From contig JAXDDX010000046.1 in NCBI GenBank assembly GCA_034670405.1, positions 496,001-560,000 on the forward strand: a stretch of DNA of 64,000 nt, in the 5' to 3' direction. The position numbers and the translations under genes were made by a program. Source of the DNA: Hoplostethus atlanticus (taxonomy: Eukaryota > Chordata > Actinopteri > Trachichthyiformes > Trachichthyidae). Position 1 is the stretch's first letter. Every line of letters begins with the position of its first letter. Of the stretch, positions 29,865-44,800 are shown piece by piece. The notes beneath the pieces are model-generated. The model was not told the origin of the DNA. It was given only the letters and a program-made list of their open reading frames with translations, and made no database searches.

Positions 29865-32800
29865 ATGGCTGCAGACCTAGGAGAGCTGCTGGTCCCATAC
29901 ATGCCCACCATCAGGGTCCCCAGAACAGGAGACAGGGTTTTCAAGAGCGAATGTGCTTTTTCCTACGATTCTCCCGTAAGTGTCCTCTCAGCCCGCCACG
30001 GTACTAATTGTTTAGGAGGGGTGGGGTGGGGATGTGTGTGTCAAGCTGTGTGCTCGTAACACACGTGAGTCGCTGCTCAAGTGCTGTGTGTCTGACGGCT
30101 CCGCGGCCACCTTTCTTCCCTCTTTTAACTTGGAGGAAATAAATAATTAAATGTTGTTTACGTCGCGAGGGGGGACCGGGGGTTTCCTTTGTGGAAGGGC
30201 AGCCGTTCAGTCAGGCCCGCGGTAAAGCGCGTCACCGTGTCTTGCAACTCAATTAAGCCAATAACACCTGCCCGGGCTCTCCTGTTGTTCCACACCATGC
30301 CAGTCCTGTTGTGTTGTGGCTGCAGTGTTTACCCCCTAGCGAGGCATCACTGTAATATTCCTATAATGACTTAAATTGAGTCTGTGGTGCTCAATAGTGA
30401 GTTTATAGTGACTGTATCGTACTTTATGGTGTTTTATTCTCCTATGGTAGCTCTTCAATATCCATATAATAGTCTTATAGTACCTTATAGTACTTTGTTT
30501 TTAAATCTCTTATGGTATTACTATATGATTTGTGTTTGTGTGATTCAGGAGTGGCATAGGATTTTTTTTAGTATATACCTATAGTAGCTACATGATATTT
30601 TAAAGTTTTGATGTGGTGTGTGTGTGTAGTATGCTTTCTAACTAGATTATAGGATTGCTATAGTCCTTGTTGTGACCCACTGTGATCCCATCGTAAACTT
30701 GTCATTTTCTGTCTGTTTCATTTATGAATACGCCCTCAAAGTCCATGTGACATATTTGAATTTTGCTCTTGAATGTCAAATCCCGTACCCTTGATGAGAA
30801 GGAAGGCGTTTTGTGTTGACTGGTGACTGGTGGTCGACTGTTTTCCAGCTTTACATGAGGAATTGTGAATTTCGGCCCTAAATGCTCTCATGCAATAAAA
30901 CCAGAATTTCTCAACTGAAACCAATTTGAAAGGTGACTCAGCTGTCTGGAGTTCATCATGTCGCTCTGAGGACTGGTTTATTTTTATCCCTGCACTGTTG
31001 AAGCTCATATATCACTCTGAGCCACTTAAAGGTTTGTCACAGAGTTTTATAAGGCCTATCCCGATTTTAGTTTGAAGGGCTATTCTCAGGATATTCTGGC
31101 CCTGACAGTCCACATGTAAAGCATTAGGGGATCTTTCTCTCAGAAAAAAAAGGCATGACGAAGTCCCAAGTTATTCTGCAGTTTAAGCACCTAAAGTGTG
31201 AATTTGTAGCCATTTGTCACAGGCTGCTTTCTTTTGAATCCCATACAATGGAACACAATTGTCTAGTTTATGTATCCTTTAATAAGCTTTTTAAGAAAAT
31301 TCAACCTAATGCTCGATGAGGTGACCTGAGGACCACAGGCACCTGCCAGCATTGATTTTATTAGGAACAAGGTTACTGTGTTTTAAACTGGAGCCAAACC
31401 CCTTGTCCTCAGTGACCCAGTGGTAAAGGGGTTCTGCTTTGTCAATGAACTACTTTTTCTATTTAATTGACTGTAACAGGATGGAGAGAACTGTTCCGTT
31501 AAAATCAAATCAAATCAATCAAATTTGATTTGATTTTTATTTGATTTTAACTGTTCCGTTACTTGAAACAAATAGCAAAAGTGACACATGACATTGTCAG
31601 CATGATGTCAGAAGAGAAAAAACACAGACATTTTGTTTTGGAGATATTTCTCTGTGGTGTAAATAATAAGTGAACCTTGGCTATCTGAGTTAGTAGTAGG
31701 CCTTTTCTCAATAAAGGAAAAGTGGGGAAAAGTATTTTGATGTGCAATGGTGCTGCTATGCATTCTGCGCCCTCTGATAAGATACAATACTGTATAATAC
31801 CTACGTTTTTGTACTATAAGCAAAAAAGCCCTATCAATCCAAATTGATTGACAGATTTTGTTATTAACAAATACATATAACTATTGTTTTAAGAGTGCAC
31901 CTGTTGCATCATTGCCACCTCCGTTTCCACTGTGCATGTGGTGTTTCATTTTACCTCGGGCTGGGCAATATGACCAAAATATCAGATCACAATGTCTTTC
32001 TTACTTAACATTGATTGATGATTTTCTTCTCACTAATTATTGCCTTCATTAAAATTATTTACTCTCCATTTCAATTGTAAACTACTTATACACAGCTACA
32101 ATGTAGGAATGTCTATGTATAATAAATTATATATAATCTATTGTGTGTGTGTGTGTGTGTGTGTATGTATATATATATATATATAGAACTGAGATGCCAA
32201 TACCATTGATAAACATATATATAATAATAATTATTTATATATATTTATTTTTGTGTGGATGCATATGATACACTGTAAACAATATAAGTTTGCAACCCAG
32301 CTACTGTAGATGTGTGTTCCTTTTGGGAATTAAGGCTTAATAATGGTAATGATAGAACGTGTTATAACACAGAACTTGTTACTGATGATAAACCATCTGC
32401 ATGATGCGCTTCAATGTGCTGCTGTGTTGAGGCCTTTTAAACTCATCCTGCCTATTCACTGCTGTTTGTTTTTTGCCTGCAGGAGTCTGAGGGAGGTCTG
32501 TATGTGTGTATGAACACATTCTTGGGCTTTGGAAGAGAACATGTGGAGAGACATTACCGCAAAACAGGACAGAGTGTCTACATGCACCTCAAACGACACG
32601 TCAAAGAGGTAAGGCTTTATATGTGGACTGTATTTGATCGGGGTGTTAGCATCTTTTTAACTGGACTACAGTAGTAATAGTAGTAATAGTAGTGGTAGTA
32701 GGAACAGTAGTAGTGGTAGTAATATTTGTGGTAGTATCAGTAGTAATAGTAATGGTGGTAGCAGCAGTAGTGGTAATAGAAGTGGTAATAGTGGTAGTGC

Positions 32801-35800
32801 TAGCAGTAGTAGTAGTAGTAATAGTGGTGATAGTAGTAGTGTTTTTACTAAGTGATGGCGAATGGCAGATGCACCTCTTATGTGTAAATGAAATATATAT
32901 ATATATATATATACGATGTGAAAAGTAATGAAAAACTACGGAGGTGACAAATGTGATACTGATGTTATCATTGATTGACATCACAAATCCGTATTGGTTT
33001 CTTGCCACAACACATTGTCCTACTTATCCATTTCATTCCACATATCAAAGCAAGTCCACCAAACTAAAACATGATGCAGTCATGATACTGTAAGGCAGTA
33101 AAATGTCCACCAAGTGGCCTTGCTGATATCATGATGGTATCATTTTGAACCTGGTTACTGTATCAAATCATATTACGGGACTAAACACATCTCATCGTCA
33201 TCACTGACCGTTACACACAGACTGGCTTTCAGTGAATTTGATGTGATGAAGAGGTGGTCAAACCTGACCTCACTCGACTATCTGACAGATGGAGCTTCTT
33301 TTCAGTGTTTTGGGGCAACGCATGTTTTCTAGTGTGTAATCAAGTAGCATCTAGCTGCGCTGAGTTTACACACTGTTGTTTTTGTAGCTGTATAAAAGGT
33401 ACTACTCAACATCAAACTATAAGTTCTGTCAAATCCTGAAAACAAAACTTAAATGAGTACAGTGGCCGCAGTAAGATGTTAAATAACTATTATCTATATA
33501 ACAACAAGTATAACAATGTTTCTCACACACAACAGAACAATCATGCTTTCTCTATGTGTGCATATCAGTTTCACCGGCGCCCAACAAGCACAAACACTAC
33601 AGGTTGACGGTGAACAACAAAGGCCTTAGCCTAGGCCCTAGCCGTGTTTCCTCGCTGGCTCTAATTGCCCCCAGATAAACTCCCCTCTGTAAAGAGCTGC
33701 TATTTCCATGCCTGGATCTGTCCAGAAACAGCTGCTCGCATTCTGCCAGCTCCTGTGTCTGCTGTTTTTTCCCATGAGTCCACTTGGACGAGAGTGCGTC
33801 AGCATTCTCTCCCTGTCTTCCTGTCTGTCTGCCCACCCCCTCCTCCTCCCAGCCTATTGAACAACTGATGGGCAGTCACCTGAACCTGATAGGATTGGAA
33901 GGAAACCAGTCAGTGGCAGTGGGTTGTTTTGCTGTCGGCCAGTGATTTGGCAAATCCACATTCTGTGGTGGATTGACAAAGTGCTTCATATGTGTTGATT
34001 CATTCAGGACACTACTGATGATCAATCACCTTTTGATAGCAGATTCACGACTGTTTATCTACCAGTCTGTTAAAGATGGATTATTTCCTTTTGCGTTCAT
34101 GAGCCTTTGGACAGTATGCAGTGGAGAGAAATAGCAAAGACAGGAAGCACAGAGGGGATGACACACGATACAGACGAGCCAGTCTGTATTACAGTTACAG
34201 TATGACTGTAATATTCAATTCATATTCAGGATAAAAAGCCTGAATATGCTGGGATATGGTGATATTAAACGATGTATTCTGGCAGGTAAACACCATATTC
34301 TGTGTATTGTTTGGTTTGGTGAACAGCACAAGCGCTGTTTCCATGGAGTCACGAGCATCAAAATAAGACACCACTAACACAGCCTCAACAAAGCTGAGTT
34401 AGAATATCTACATTAGTTAGAATATATACATTTTTTCATCTAATATGAAAAACTGATGACTGATCGTTCCATGTGAACGCCATATCTCAACTGGACCTTA
34501 GCCAGGACGAGGCCAATTCAGAGTGTTATTAGTGTTTGATGCGCTGTCCATCCATCTGCCCCAGTCCACAGATCCACTGTGCACCACAAGCAATTAGTTT
34601 TAGCATCGCCTCTTTACCTTTGACCATGCATTGGTAGGGGGATTTCCCCTTGCTATGTAACCTGACCTGGCAACCAGACCATCTAGCATCTGTTTCTAAC
34701 AAAATGACAACCATCAGCACCTTCTGTCAAAGTAATCATAGAATATTTCAGCATTTTTCAGAGAAAGTTTTGTAAAATTGAAAAGAATAACTGTGAGTGT
34801 TCTTTCATTCATTTTAAACTCTGTTCCTTCCTGTTTCCTACAGAAAGCTACAGGTGCAGCAGGAGGCACCATCCCCAGAAGAAGAAACGGAAAAGTGTTT
34901 CTGGGTAAGTGTGTTTTCCTCCAGCCTGTCAGTTAGAGACAGGACTGGATGCCTCATCGCTAAATCGATCCTCTCTACCATTATTATTCCCAGCAATAAA
35001 TAAATGAAGCCCATTGGTGATGCAGTAATCCATTTCTGTCATATAGTAGGTGAGATGAAATGATTGTTGTGGCGTTAGGCTCAACGTGCATTCACAGTGT
35101 GGTCAGAAACACAAATGTCTCATAGCTGAGAGAATCTCATTCATTTCAGGATAGTGTTATTGTTTTTATTACGCTGCCGTGAGCCGCCAGCTGCCCCTCC
35201 AGCCTGTCTTTACCCAAAGCAACAGAAACTTCCCATGCTGAGGCCCCTCCCCCCTGAGGTCTAAATATAGCCCATTTATTTGTATATGTGGTTGGTAACC
35301 GTTCTAAATCCAAAGTGCCACATGCGCAGCCTGGTGTTCGTTCCCCCCCCCCCCGCCGGCCTCTCAGCTGCCACCGCCCGTCAACCCACCTCCCATCCTG
35401 ACACACTTCCACCATTGGCAGCCATGACACAAGTCTGACCGGGGGGGGGGGGGGGGGGCAGGTGTCTCTCTCCCTCCGTCTCCCCTCCGTCTCACCCTCA
35501 CTTACTGCTGGGCTGGCGGTGGAGGGATTCCTTCCACCCAACCCCTACGTCATTGACGCTCCCATTAGCCCTCTGTACGTTGGGTCAACCCGTTAGTCAC
35601 TCTCTGACTCAGTGGCTCTGATTCGGGTGTGACACAACAGGGCAATCTCTGAACCTTAGGGATCGTCCATATTGGATCTTCCCTCCCCTTCTCTTCATCA
35701 TCTCCTATTTGATGCGTTGATGCGTCTGTATCCATCTCCATACCAGTCCGATGATCTAATCGGCTAGCTAGATGAAGCCAGTGGGCACATTAACAATGCC

Positions 35801-38800
35801 AACAGGGCCAGTGATAACCTATGATCCCGTTTCTCATGAGTCATTACACAACTTTAGGCTAGAGGGATGGGCAACTGTATATGGAGGGTAAATCAAGAGA
35901 AGGCTGTTGGACTGTTCCTCCAATGATCTCAGTTTAATATCATTTTCATGATTGTGTTACATTTTGCGATCCATAATAACCATCACCGGTCATCTCATGT
36001 GACACTGTTATCCAAAGCTTATACAGTAACCGTCCCATACCTGAAAGGACACAGGCTCCCTCCCTGCAACAGCCAGTGTGTCTTGTTGAAGTGTCCTTGA
36101 GCAACACACTAAATCCTCACCTGCTTACTCATTGTAAGTTGCTCTTGATAAGAATGAAAGCTAAATTGGAAATGTAGTTCATGTCTCCCAGTGAGGGCAT
36201 CACCAACGTCTCAAGATGCCACCCTCTCAAAATGCTATAGAGGATGATCTCACTGTTGTTCATCTGTTGATACTCACTGAATCATTAACACTGACACAGC
36301 ATGATGAAGTAAAGTAACAGAAAGTAGCATAAAATAACATGATATTGTTTGTGCCAGGTGATAAGAACTGTTTGGCCCTTCTAGCACAAGAGGAATTGTC
36401 GCTGCAATTTCAGAGACAAGCCTCAACAACACAAGTTTATTTCAGACAAAACATCATAATACATGCTCAAAACAAACCCAAAATACCACGACCAAATGGT
36501 GGCAGCAGCCGATGTGTTCATTTCTTGCCTTAATATTTCATACTACACACTGTACACCTATTGTTCAACAATATTCAGTGCAAGGAATAGTCTAATCCAT
36601 TAGTGCCCATCAATGGTGTTTGTAGCATCAGTCACTGTCTAATGGCAAATGAACGAATGTGTGCTTCCTCCCTTGAAGATTTAGAGCTAAACCGCGATTT
36701 TAACGGAGAGGACTATGAATATGAGGACGAGGCCAAGCTCGTCATATTCCCAGACCACTACGAGATCCCCTTACCAAATATCGAGGAGTTGCCCTGCGCT
36801 GGTCAGTGAGTTGGTGCTGCACGAGGCTCTGTGTGTTTCCATGCATATTCGAGGGAAGGGAAGGTGCACAGGGCTCCGGGGTCGGCCATCTTGAAGAGCT
36901 GCCACCCAGCCTGAAAGTCTGTTTAGGTCCGATTGATTGAGAGTGTCATCATGGCATGCTGTAAACCTTGTTACAGAAAACATTTGCACCCACGAAAAAA
37001 ACACTGGTGCACGTACAGGGGCCCTTATCACCTTTCAGTGCTATATTGCAGTACTTGCATGGAGTTCAGTGTCGCCTCTGTGCCGTGCACGTGGAGGTGG
37101 AGGTGCTTGAGAGAAGACTCTTTTAACTCCTGGCTTTTTTAGTGCAGTGTGTGCTCATGCAGTAGGGATGCTCTTTTCAGCATGCTGTGTCACTCTGGAA
37201 TGGTGTGGCTTTTGTTTGTTGATGGTTTTTTTTGTACTCGTGCATTATTTAATGTTGTGAATGTACAAATTGTGTTGTTGTGCTGCATAATTGATGGTGC
37301 ATAAGCTGGGGAACACCTGGTGTCTGGCTTCCTGGCTGAGACGAGCACTGGAGGGGAGACGCTGGGTTCACTGATTTATTTGTCTAAGTGTTGTGCATGG
37401 TTATTGTGCTTGCTTCTGGCGTTCTGTTGCAAGGTAGATATACTGCTGTTTCATGATATGCCGCCCTCTCCTCTGATTCTGGTTCAGTTTTTGCTTGTGT
37501 TGTGCAGCTTCATATTATCAGTGTCCTGCAAAAACCTCATATACCAGTTTTGCCCTTTTCATTTACTGTTATTGACAGCTGACATTTCCCTTTAGAAATG
37601 TCATTCTCCCACAGCCACGCCATGCTGGTTAATATATTAAGTTGGGGTTTCTTTGAGACACTGATGGTATATTTTCAGCATGACTTCGTCCATACTTCAT
37701 GCATTTGATTCTGTCCCTGCCGTCTCCTCTGATGTCCAGGTGACTATAGCCTGTGATGCAGTGCTCAATGCAGCGTCGGCCTACAAGAAGCAGGAGCCTG
37801 AATCCTGGGAGGAGGAGATCCAGGTGTCCAGACATGCCAGGAGCCTCAGACAGCAGGACAACGGGGTCAGGATCCCACCCAGGTAGGCAACACACACACA
37901 CACACATCACACTGATACAGCACCATAGCGTTTATACAGGCTAGTGTTGGAGGAGTCACAACACGAGGGAAGGTTGTAACATTACACTTGTAGGGAAAAA
38001 TAGTTCCTTAACCGAAGTTAATTAACCAAAAATGGATTAACAGCTTTATGTCTAATATAATTCAGGCTACTATAGGCATGCTAAGGACATTTAGCTACAC
38101 ACACACGTTAGAACATTTCATTTCAAAATCATAAAAGTGTTGCGAAACAGAATAAATTGATTAACTTTCAAATCAATTTGGAGATAAATGTACCATTGAC
38201 TTTTACTTGTAACATTATTAGATGGACCCACACCCACACTGTGAGTAGATATCTCTTTTTCTATCCTGGTTGTTATATATTTAGACATTCTTTTTTGCAC
38301 AGCTAATTCTCCATTGGACCGCCATGACTGCACCCGCCGTGGTTGCTAGGAGATTTATGGTGCAACTGCAAAGCCTCTATTATCTAAATATGTCTCTTTT
38401 CATTTTCTAAGCAGAATCCAATTTCTTTGCGTCGACTTAATGAATTGGATGATAAAAAACCCCACTGAAATAATAACTGTAAGAGCCTCTGTCTCTCTGC
38501 TGTCAGTGGCTGGAAGTGTCAGAAGTGCGAGATGAGAGAGAACCTGTGGCTGAACCTGACAGACGGAGCGGTGCTCTGTGGGAAATGGTTCTTTGATGGC
38601 AGCGGCGGCAACGGCCATGCCCTGGAGCACTACAGAGAGACCAACTTCCCCCTGGCTGCCAAACTGAACACCATCACCCCAGATGGAGCAGGTCTGGGGC
38701 AGATGTCATGTTTCTTACTGGTTCACAAGTGCCGAATCAGAGCTACAGTATTGTGTACCATATGTCAAGATGTTAAGAGTGATATTCTGGACGAGTCTCC

Positions 38801-41800
38801 TTCAGGATGTTGTGAAAATCCACTTTTAGAAAAGGAAGAACACTTTCATTTGTCTGATTTAGATAATCAATCAATCTTTTGCGTCGTTTCAGGTGACATT
38901 TAGAGGAGACATTATACTACACTACAAGTTTTTATGATTTGAAGAAAGTATAAATAGTGATTCCTATGGGTTTTTTATACAATAAAGGTTATGTAGCAGT
39001 AAATTTGACTTTACAGTCAATTAAATGTATGGATGTGCTTATCATGTGGTAGTAGCTAACTGCTCTCTTGGTTTGATGTTCCCTCAGATGTCTATTCATT
39101 TGAGGAGGAAGAGGCTGTGCTGGACCCCCACATATCAGAACACCTATCACACTTTGGAATAGACATGCTACAGATGCAGCAGAGAGTAAGTTGACTTATC
39201 TATGTGGCGTTGATCTGGTTTTGCTATTCCCTTTAACTGAAAATGTGAGCAGCCCTTTGACATGATGTATCTATTTGCAAATGCCAAACTGAAGCCACAA
39301 TTACTGGCATCTTGGTGAGGGGGGTGGTGATGGCTCTTTGTTTTAAAAATTTCACACAGTTATTTGTATCTAGCAAAGTTAAGGCTTCTATGCAGTGTCC
39401 GCAATAAACACCCACCAAGTGCCAAATGCTGGTAAAATTAGTCTTTTGCTGATAAATCAAAAAGCGTCACCCGCCACACTGACTGCTGACGTCTTGAGAC
39501 AGTTACATTTGAATGGCTTGGTTTCATACAGTCTTTGGCTTCGCCTGTTCTCAAACATTGCCACTGCTGACAACCGTGCCTTCACTCTGGCCTGTGAACA
39601 AATCAAATCAATGCAAATCAATGGCTCTGTATCAAACAGGCTGCAGATTGGCTGCCTGTTACACAAAGTGGACCACCTGTAAACTTCTCCTGTTTCTCCG
39701 CTGCCTGGATGGTTAGCTAGCCTAACAATAATTGAAACTTGATGTTATTCCCATGTTGTGAGTCAAACTTTATCCCTTGTTTCAGCAGGACTAAATTAAA
39801 ACTATAAATCTGCAGGATCTGAAATAGCTTTGAAAACGGGAAGGGTGACATATTTCCATGAAAACCGTATATTAACTATTTTGGCCGGTAGGTTAATGGT
39901 GAACACTGCCTCTACGGTAAAGGCTTCACACCCAGCTCTCCTCTCTTCCCCCTTCAGATGGAAAATGGCCACCACACAGACAACAACGCCCGGCCGCGGG
40001 TCAGCGAGTGGGAAGTGATCCAGGAGTCGGGCATGAAGCTGAAGGCGGTGTACGGCTCCGGTTACACGGGCATCAAAAACCTGGGCAACAGCTGCTACCT
40101 GGGCACGGTGATGCAGGTCCTCTTCAGCATCCCAGAGTTCCAGAGGATGTGAGTATGCCGCCATGAGGCTTCACTAGAAGGGAAGCAGGGTATTGAAAAA
40201 AATAGATATTTCTTTACATCTTTGTCTACATATTTCATTTGCAGCACTTGAATGAAATTATTTGGATCAAATTTAAGATCATATCTAACATGCAATTTGA
40301 CTTTTGGGCGAGGGATTCTGCACAGCACCAGAGTGCATTGTGTAGATTGTCACATGCAATGGTTCATGTTCCAATTTCATTTTGTTTTCCATTACTTGTG
40401 CAACCCTGTTCACTTCACATATAAACAGGATCAAGTTATGAAATGTGAAGGTACCCAGGCATGTTCTCAGTGGGTAGAAACCTTTAAAACAAACACTTGA
40501 AAACTGTCAGAGTACTGTGCCTTTGGTAACTACCGGCTGCTCGTAAGGACGGTGATGTAGGAATTCAGGCTTCTTCTTCTATTTCACTTCCACATGTAAC
40601 ATGGTCACCGCTACAGCTGAACATGGTAGCATCTTCTCAGTGCCACCACATGTTTTTCTGTGTGTCTCGTGTTTCGGTGTGGCCTCCCACGTGTCTCTGT
40701 CTGAGGTGAGCGTTTGACATGTGTTTGGATCTCTAGGTATGTGGGCAATCTTCAGAAGATATATGACTATTCACCCCTCGACCCCACCCAGGACTTTGCC
40801 ACACAAATGTGAGTGACTCCAACGTTACATAATGTGACGTCATACTACACAAACATGACAAGGTCTTTTCCGACTGTCACAAAAAAATGACATTGATATA
40901 TTTTGTTAATGACAAATATGGCAGATGTGCATCTTTTTTATTAAGACACTTTTGAAAAGGTCAATACAGCTATACTAATATGATCTTGTCATATAAAAAC
41001 AGGACAAAGTTAGGTCTCTTGAATGACTCTCAGTGAAGAATAAACCAGCTTTTATTGGGTTAAAACTTTTTTCCTCACTCATTTTCTAGTAAATTCCTGG
41101 TATATTTTGTCATGTCAGCCAAAGTGTCGCTAGAAACCAGAAAGCCAGTTCAGGTAACATCTGTCTGCTGCTGTGGCCAAGATGAGAGGTGAGTAGGGTT
41201 TTAGCTGGGCAGGTCATGATGAACATGTTTAGAACCGTCACCATTCTTATTTGAAAGAGCCTGTCAGCACAAATCATGCAGTTGTTTATAAATAATGTTG
41301 ATCTTTGACAAGCATTTCCAATGGGAACATGACTTAATGATATTTGACAAGGTTTTCACCGCAGCTATTTTCACTGGAACGTTTGTTCTAAAGGTCCTTT
41401 CTTTGGGGTTAGGGTGCCTGTTTGGGGTGGGTGGGGTGAGGGATGCAACTGTTGATGTCCAAGAAAAGGGGAAAAGGACCGACACCCCCTTGACCAAAAC
41501 AAAACTTAGATTGACTTTGTGTTCTAATGTTTACTTGTCCCTTGTCCAACAGGGCTAAACTGGGTTATGGACTGCTCTCAGGCCACTACTCCAAACCACC
41601 CATGAAATCTGAGCTCATTGAACAGGTGATGAAAGAAGAATACAAGGTATTAGACTGGGTATGTCCAGCTCCCAATCTGGGTCCATAACCGACGGAAGCA
41701 TGTAAACACTGAGTGGTAGCAGAACCAGTCTTTTTGACTTGATGAACAAACTGTTTGGGGTTGTTAAGAGTTTTAGCCTGCTGGTTTGCAGTTTTCCCCA

Positions 41801-44800
41801 TTTCTAATGCTATTGTTAGTCTTCTCAGGATGACATTCATCTGTGTAATTGTTTCATTTTAGCTTGCACACATCTTCATAGTTGAGAGAAACAACAGAAG
41901 AGGTGATTTTGAGACACAATGTCAAATTTGATTGTGCTCTGACCTTTTTCACTCAGTCTTTAAATAGCTGTTGGCTGCGGTCCCAAGCTTTCTCCTCAGA
42001 TTGCCTTTGAACACAACACTAGCACAGCGCTGATGGTGTGTTGTCCTCTCATGTTCCACATCACTGCTTTATTTTGACACATGAGAAAACCTTTGTTCAA
42101 AATGTACTTGTACTTGATAACTGTATGCCCTGTATTGCTTCCTGTCCTCTCCTCATTTCTGTCATGAACAATTTAATTGATGGATTTGTTTATCACTTGC
42201 TGCACCAATCTGAATGCACATCACGTGAATCATTGCCTTCTCAACCACATAGTGCACAACTGTCAGGAAATGAGAAGAACAAATCCATTAAGGCCTAATG
42301 GGACCCAGCCCTAGGTCTGTAAGCCCCAGGCTTCCTTTAGGCCTTCCCAGCCGTGGTAATTGATAGGGCAGATCTGTGATCCTGCACTTCCTCCATATGT
42401 GAGGGCGGAGTCAGGTTTGGACACATATTGACAGCTGGGTGGAACATTGCATGGCCGGATATAGTGGAGGGGGACTAGAGTCGGCATACTGTGTTCAGTT
42501 TGTACCAAGGCAGCATCATATTTTTCATTTATATCTGTTTTAAGGATCCATAATCTGCCCCCCCCCCCCCCCCCCATCAAGAAATGTTATTTGGTGTCTT
42601 GCTGCTGGTTGGCCTGTGTATTAATATTTCACTGATGTGGAACAAGATGATTTAGTGATGATGTAGCGACTTTAGGATTCATGAGCTTGATGTTTTTTCC
42701 TTAATGAAGATTATAAACATTTTGACATTAACTGTCAAAACTGTTAACTGACATTAACAAGATATCTAGTCGCTGCATGTCTGTTTGTTTATTTTTGCAC
42801 AATGAATTGATCAAGTCAGACGCATTAGTTTAAATTACAATCACATTTTTAGAACACAGAAACTCCTTTTGTAGTCACATGCTGACCATGTAAAGACCCT
42901 CAGGGTAGCTGGAAGATTGCTTGTGTTTTGAGAGGAATCTGTGGAGCATGATGGTGTGTTGTTGTGTTTGCTAATGTTTGACTTCCAGAAACTTTAAGAG
43001 GTGGGTGATGCCTGAAGTGCATCGTGTGATGGGCACTCATAAAAGAGGAATGCTACTTAGGATATTTTTCTATTCCCTTACTTCAACCTCGTATTGCAGT
43101 GTTGTTCACCAAAGCCATAGACCGCTACAGCTGTGGCGACGAGGGTCCCTGCCTCTATGCCTTGTTAGAACCAAGAAGGCTTTGCATCTTTTTAGTGAAA
43201 ACTCCAGTAGCAGGACAGAATATTGCAGCCATATTCACTAGGGATGCACTGATACTTGGTCTGAGTACTAAACTGTAGGTGTCACCTAATGCCAAATTTT
43301 GATCCATTACTTTTACTTGACAGGCTTGGGCCATTATTTTGGGATCACTGGACAAAATGATTGAGATATAATCTCTTTTATCCATTCCAGAGATGTCACA
43401 CTTCTGAAGGGTGTTAGATTTGTTTCAAGTCACTTTTTACACAATTTCTACACTTTGTGTCAGAGAATTCCTCCAGTACTTTATGTCCAATATGAAGAGC
43501 AGAGACCCTGTTTTAGCCTGATATTGACACTTGATACCACTGTCAGTGTATCCCTGATATTCACTGCTCTGCTGCCTTGTCTTATACTTCCCTCCTTAGA
43601 CAGATGAGTGATCGTGCACATTGAGTGTGTGACGCCCAATCTTCTCATTCCAGCACCAGCTGAAGGGCGTCTCTCCCAGGATGTTCAAGGCCCTGGTCTC
43701 CAATGGCCAGCCAGAGTTCTCCTCTAACAGACAGCAAGACGCCCACGAGTTCATCCTGCACATCATCAACCTGGTAGAGGTGAGTGGATCTGGTAAAAAA
43801 TATTCCTCTACGCCATCAAACAGACCTCTTTGTAAGCGAATATGAGGCGATTGAACAAAAATGTAAATCTAAAAATGTTGTACATTTGTACAAGATCACC
43901 ACACATCGCCTGATCCATGTAAGATCAGTCCTACATAACAGCAAAATCAAATTGTAGTCATGAGAAAAAATATTTGGTTTGGTTCAAGTCAAACTTCCTC
44001 TGTTAACTTCCTCTGTTAACTTCCTCTGTTAACGTCCTTTGTTAATGTGCTTTGCATCACTAGTGCACATGATACTCATTCTGTATACATTTGAAGCATT
44101 TTATTTGAGGTAAGCGGCATTTTGAAAAAAAAATGACATTTTCTCTGACTCTTGTTTTTGAAATATTAACTAAATTTTAAGTAGCAGATTTTTTCCAAAA
44201 TAGAAATATAGAGTTTTGGAATGAAACACGTTATGTGTAAATGTGAACATCTGGTTACACCTGAATGAACTTTAACAGGTCAGCTAAAGTGTCGTTCTCT
44301 GGGAGGCATTCAACGTAAACGAATGGTACAGAACAGAAAGAGATGCTGCCTTTCACCGAACTGACTGACCAATAAAATAGTTTAAATAGTTTATCATTTT
44401 AGCCACAAAACAAAATCAAAACTTTGTGTCACATAATGGCGGGGTTATGTCTGACCGCTGACACACACCGGCACCGGGGGGGCCTCAGGCAGCGGGGAGT
44501 GGGGGGGGGGGTGAGTGTTTTCAACGAAAGACAGCACACTGTCCCTCGGCTGGTAGACACACACGGGTGCTCTGAAGTGACTTTCTCAACCGGGTTATAT
44601 ATAGCTCACCCCTATCTGTTACACAGGGAGGCCAGATAATGCTTCCAATTCCGCCTCGGCTACAGGGGGACATGCTCAGACTCGGACCTGGCACTTCCTC
44701 ACTTCACAACCCGCCCAGATTCTCTCCACAGCTGCTCTCTGTTACTTAGAATGAACGTGTGTTTTGAAAGCTCCTCAGCGATCCCACATTGTTTTATTGT

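Noticed and set aside
32646-33008. 120-residue Thr/Ile-rich and Val-rich frames
   Set aside because: Both come from the trinucleotide repeat at 32668-32842.
35146-35541. 131-residue minus-strand frame rich in Pro, Gly and Arg
   Set aside because: It spans poly-C/poly-G runs in usp13 intron 3 and shows no domain.
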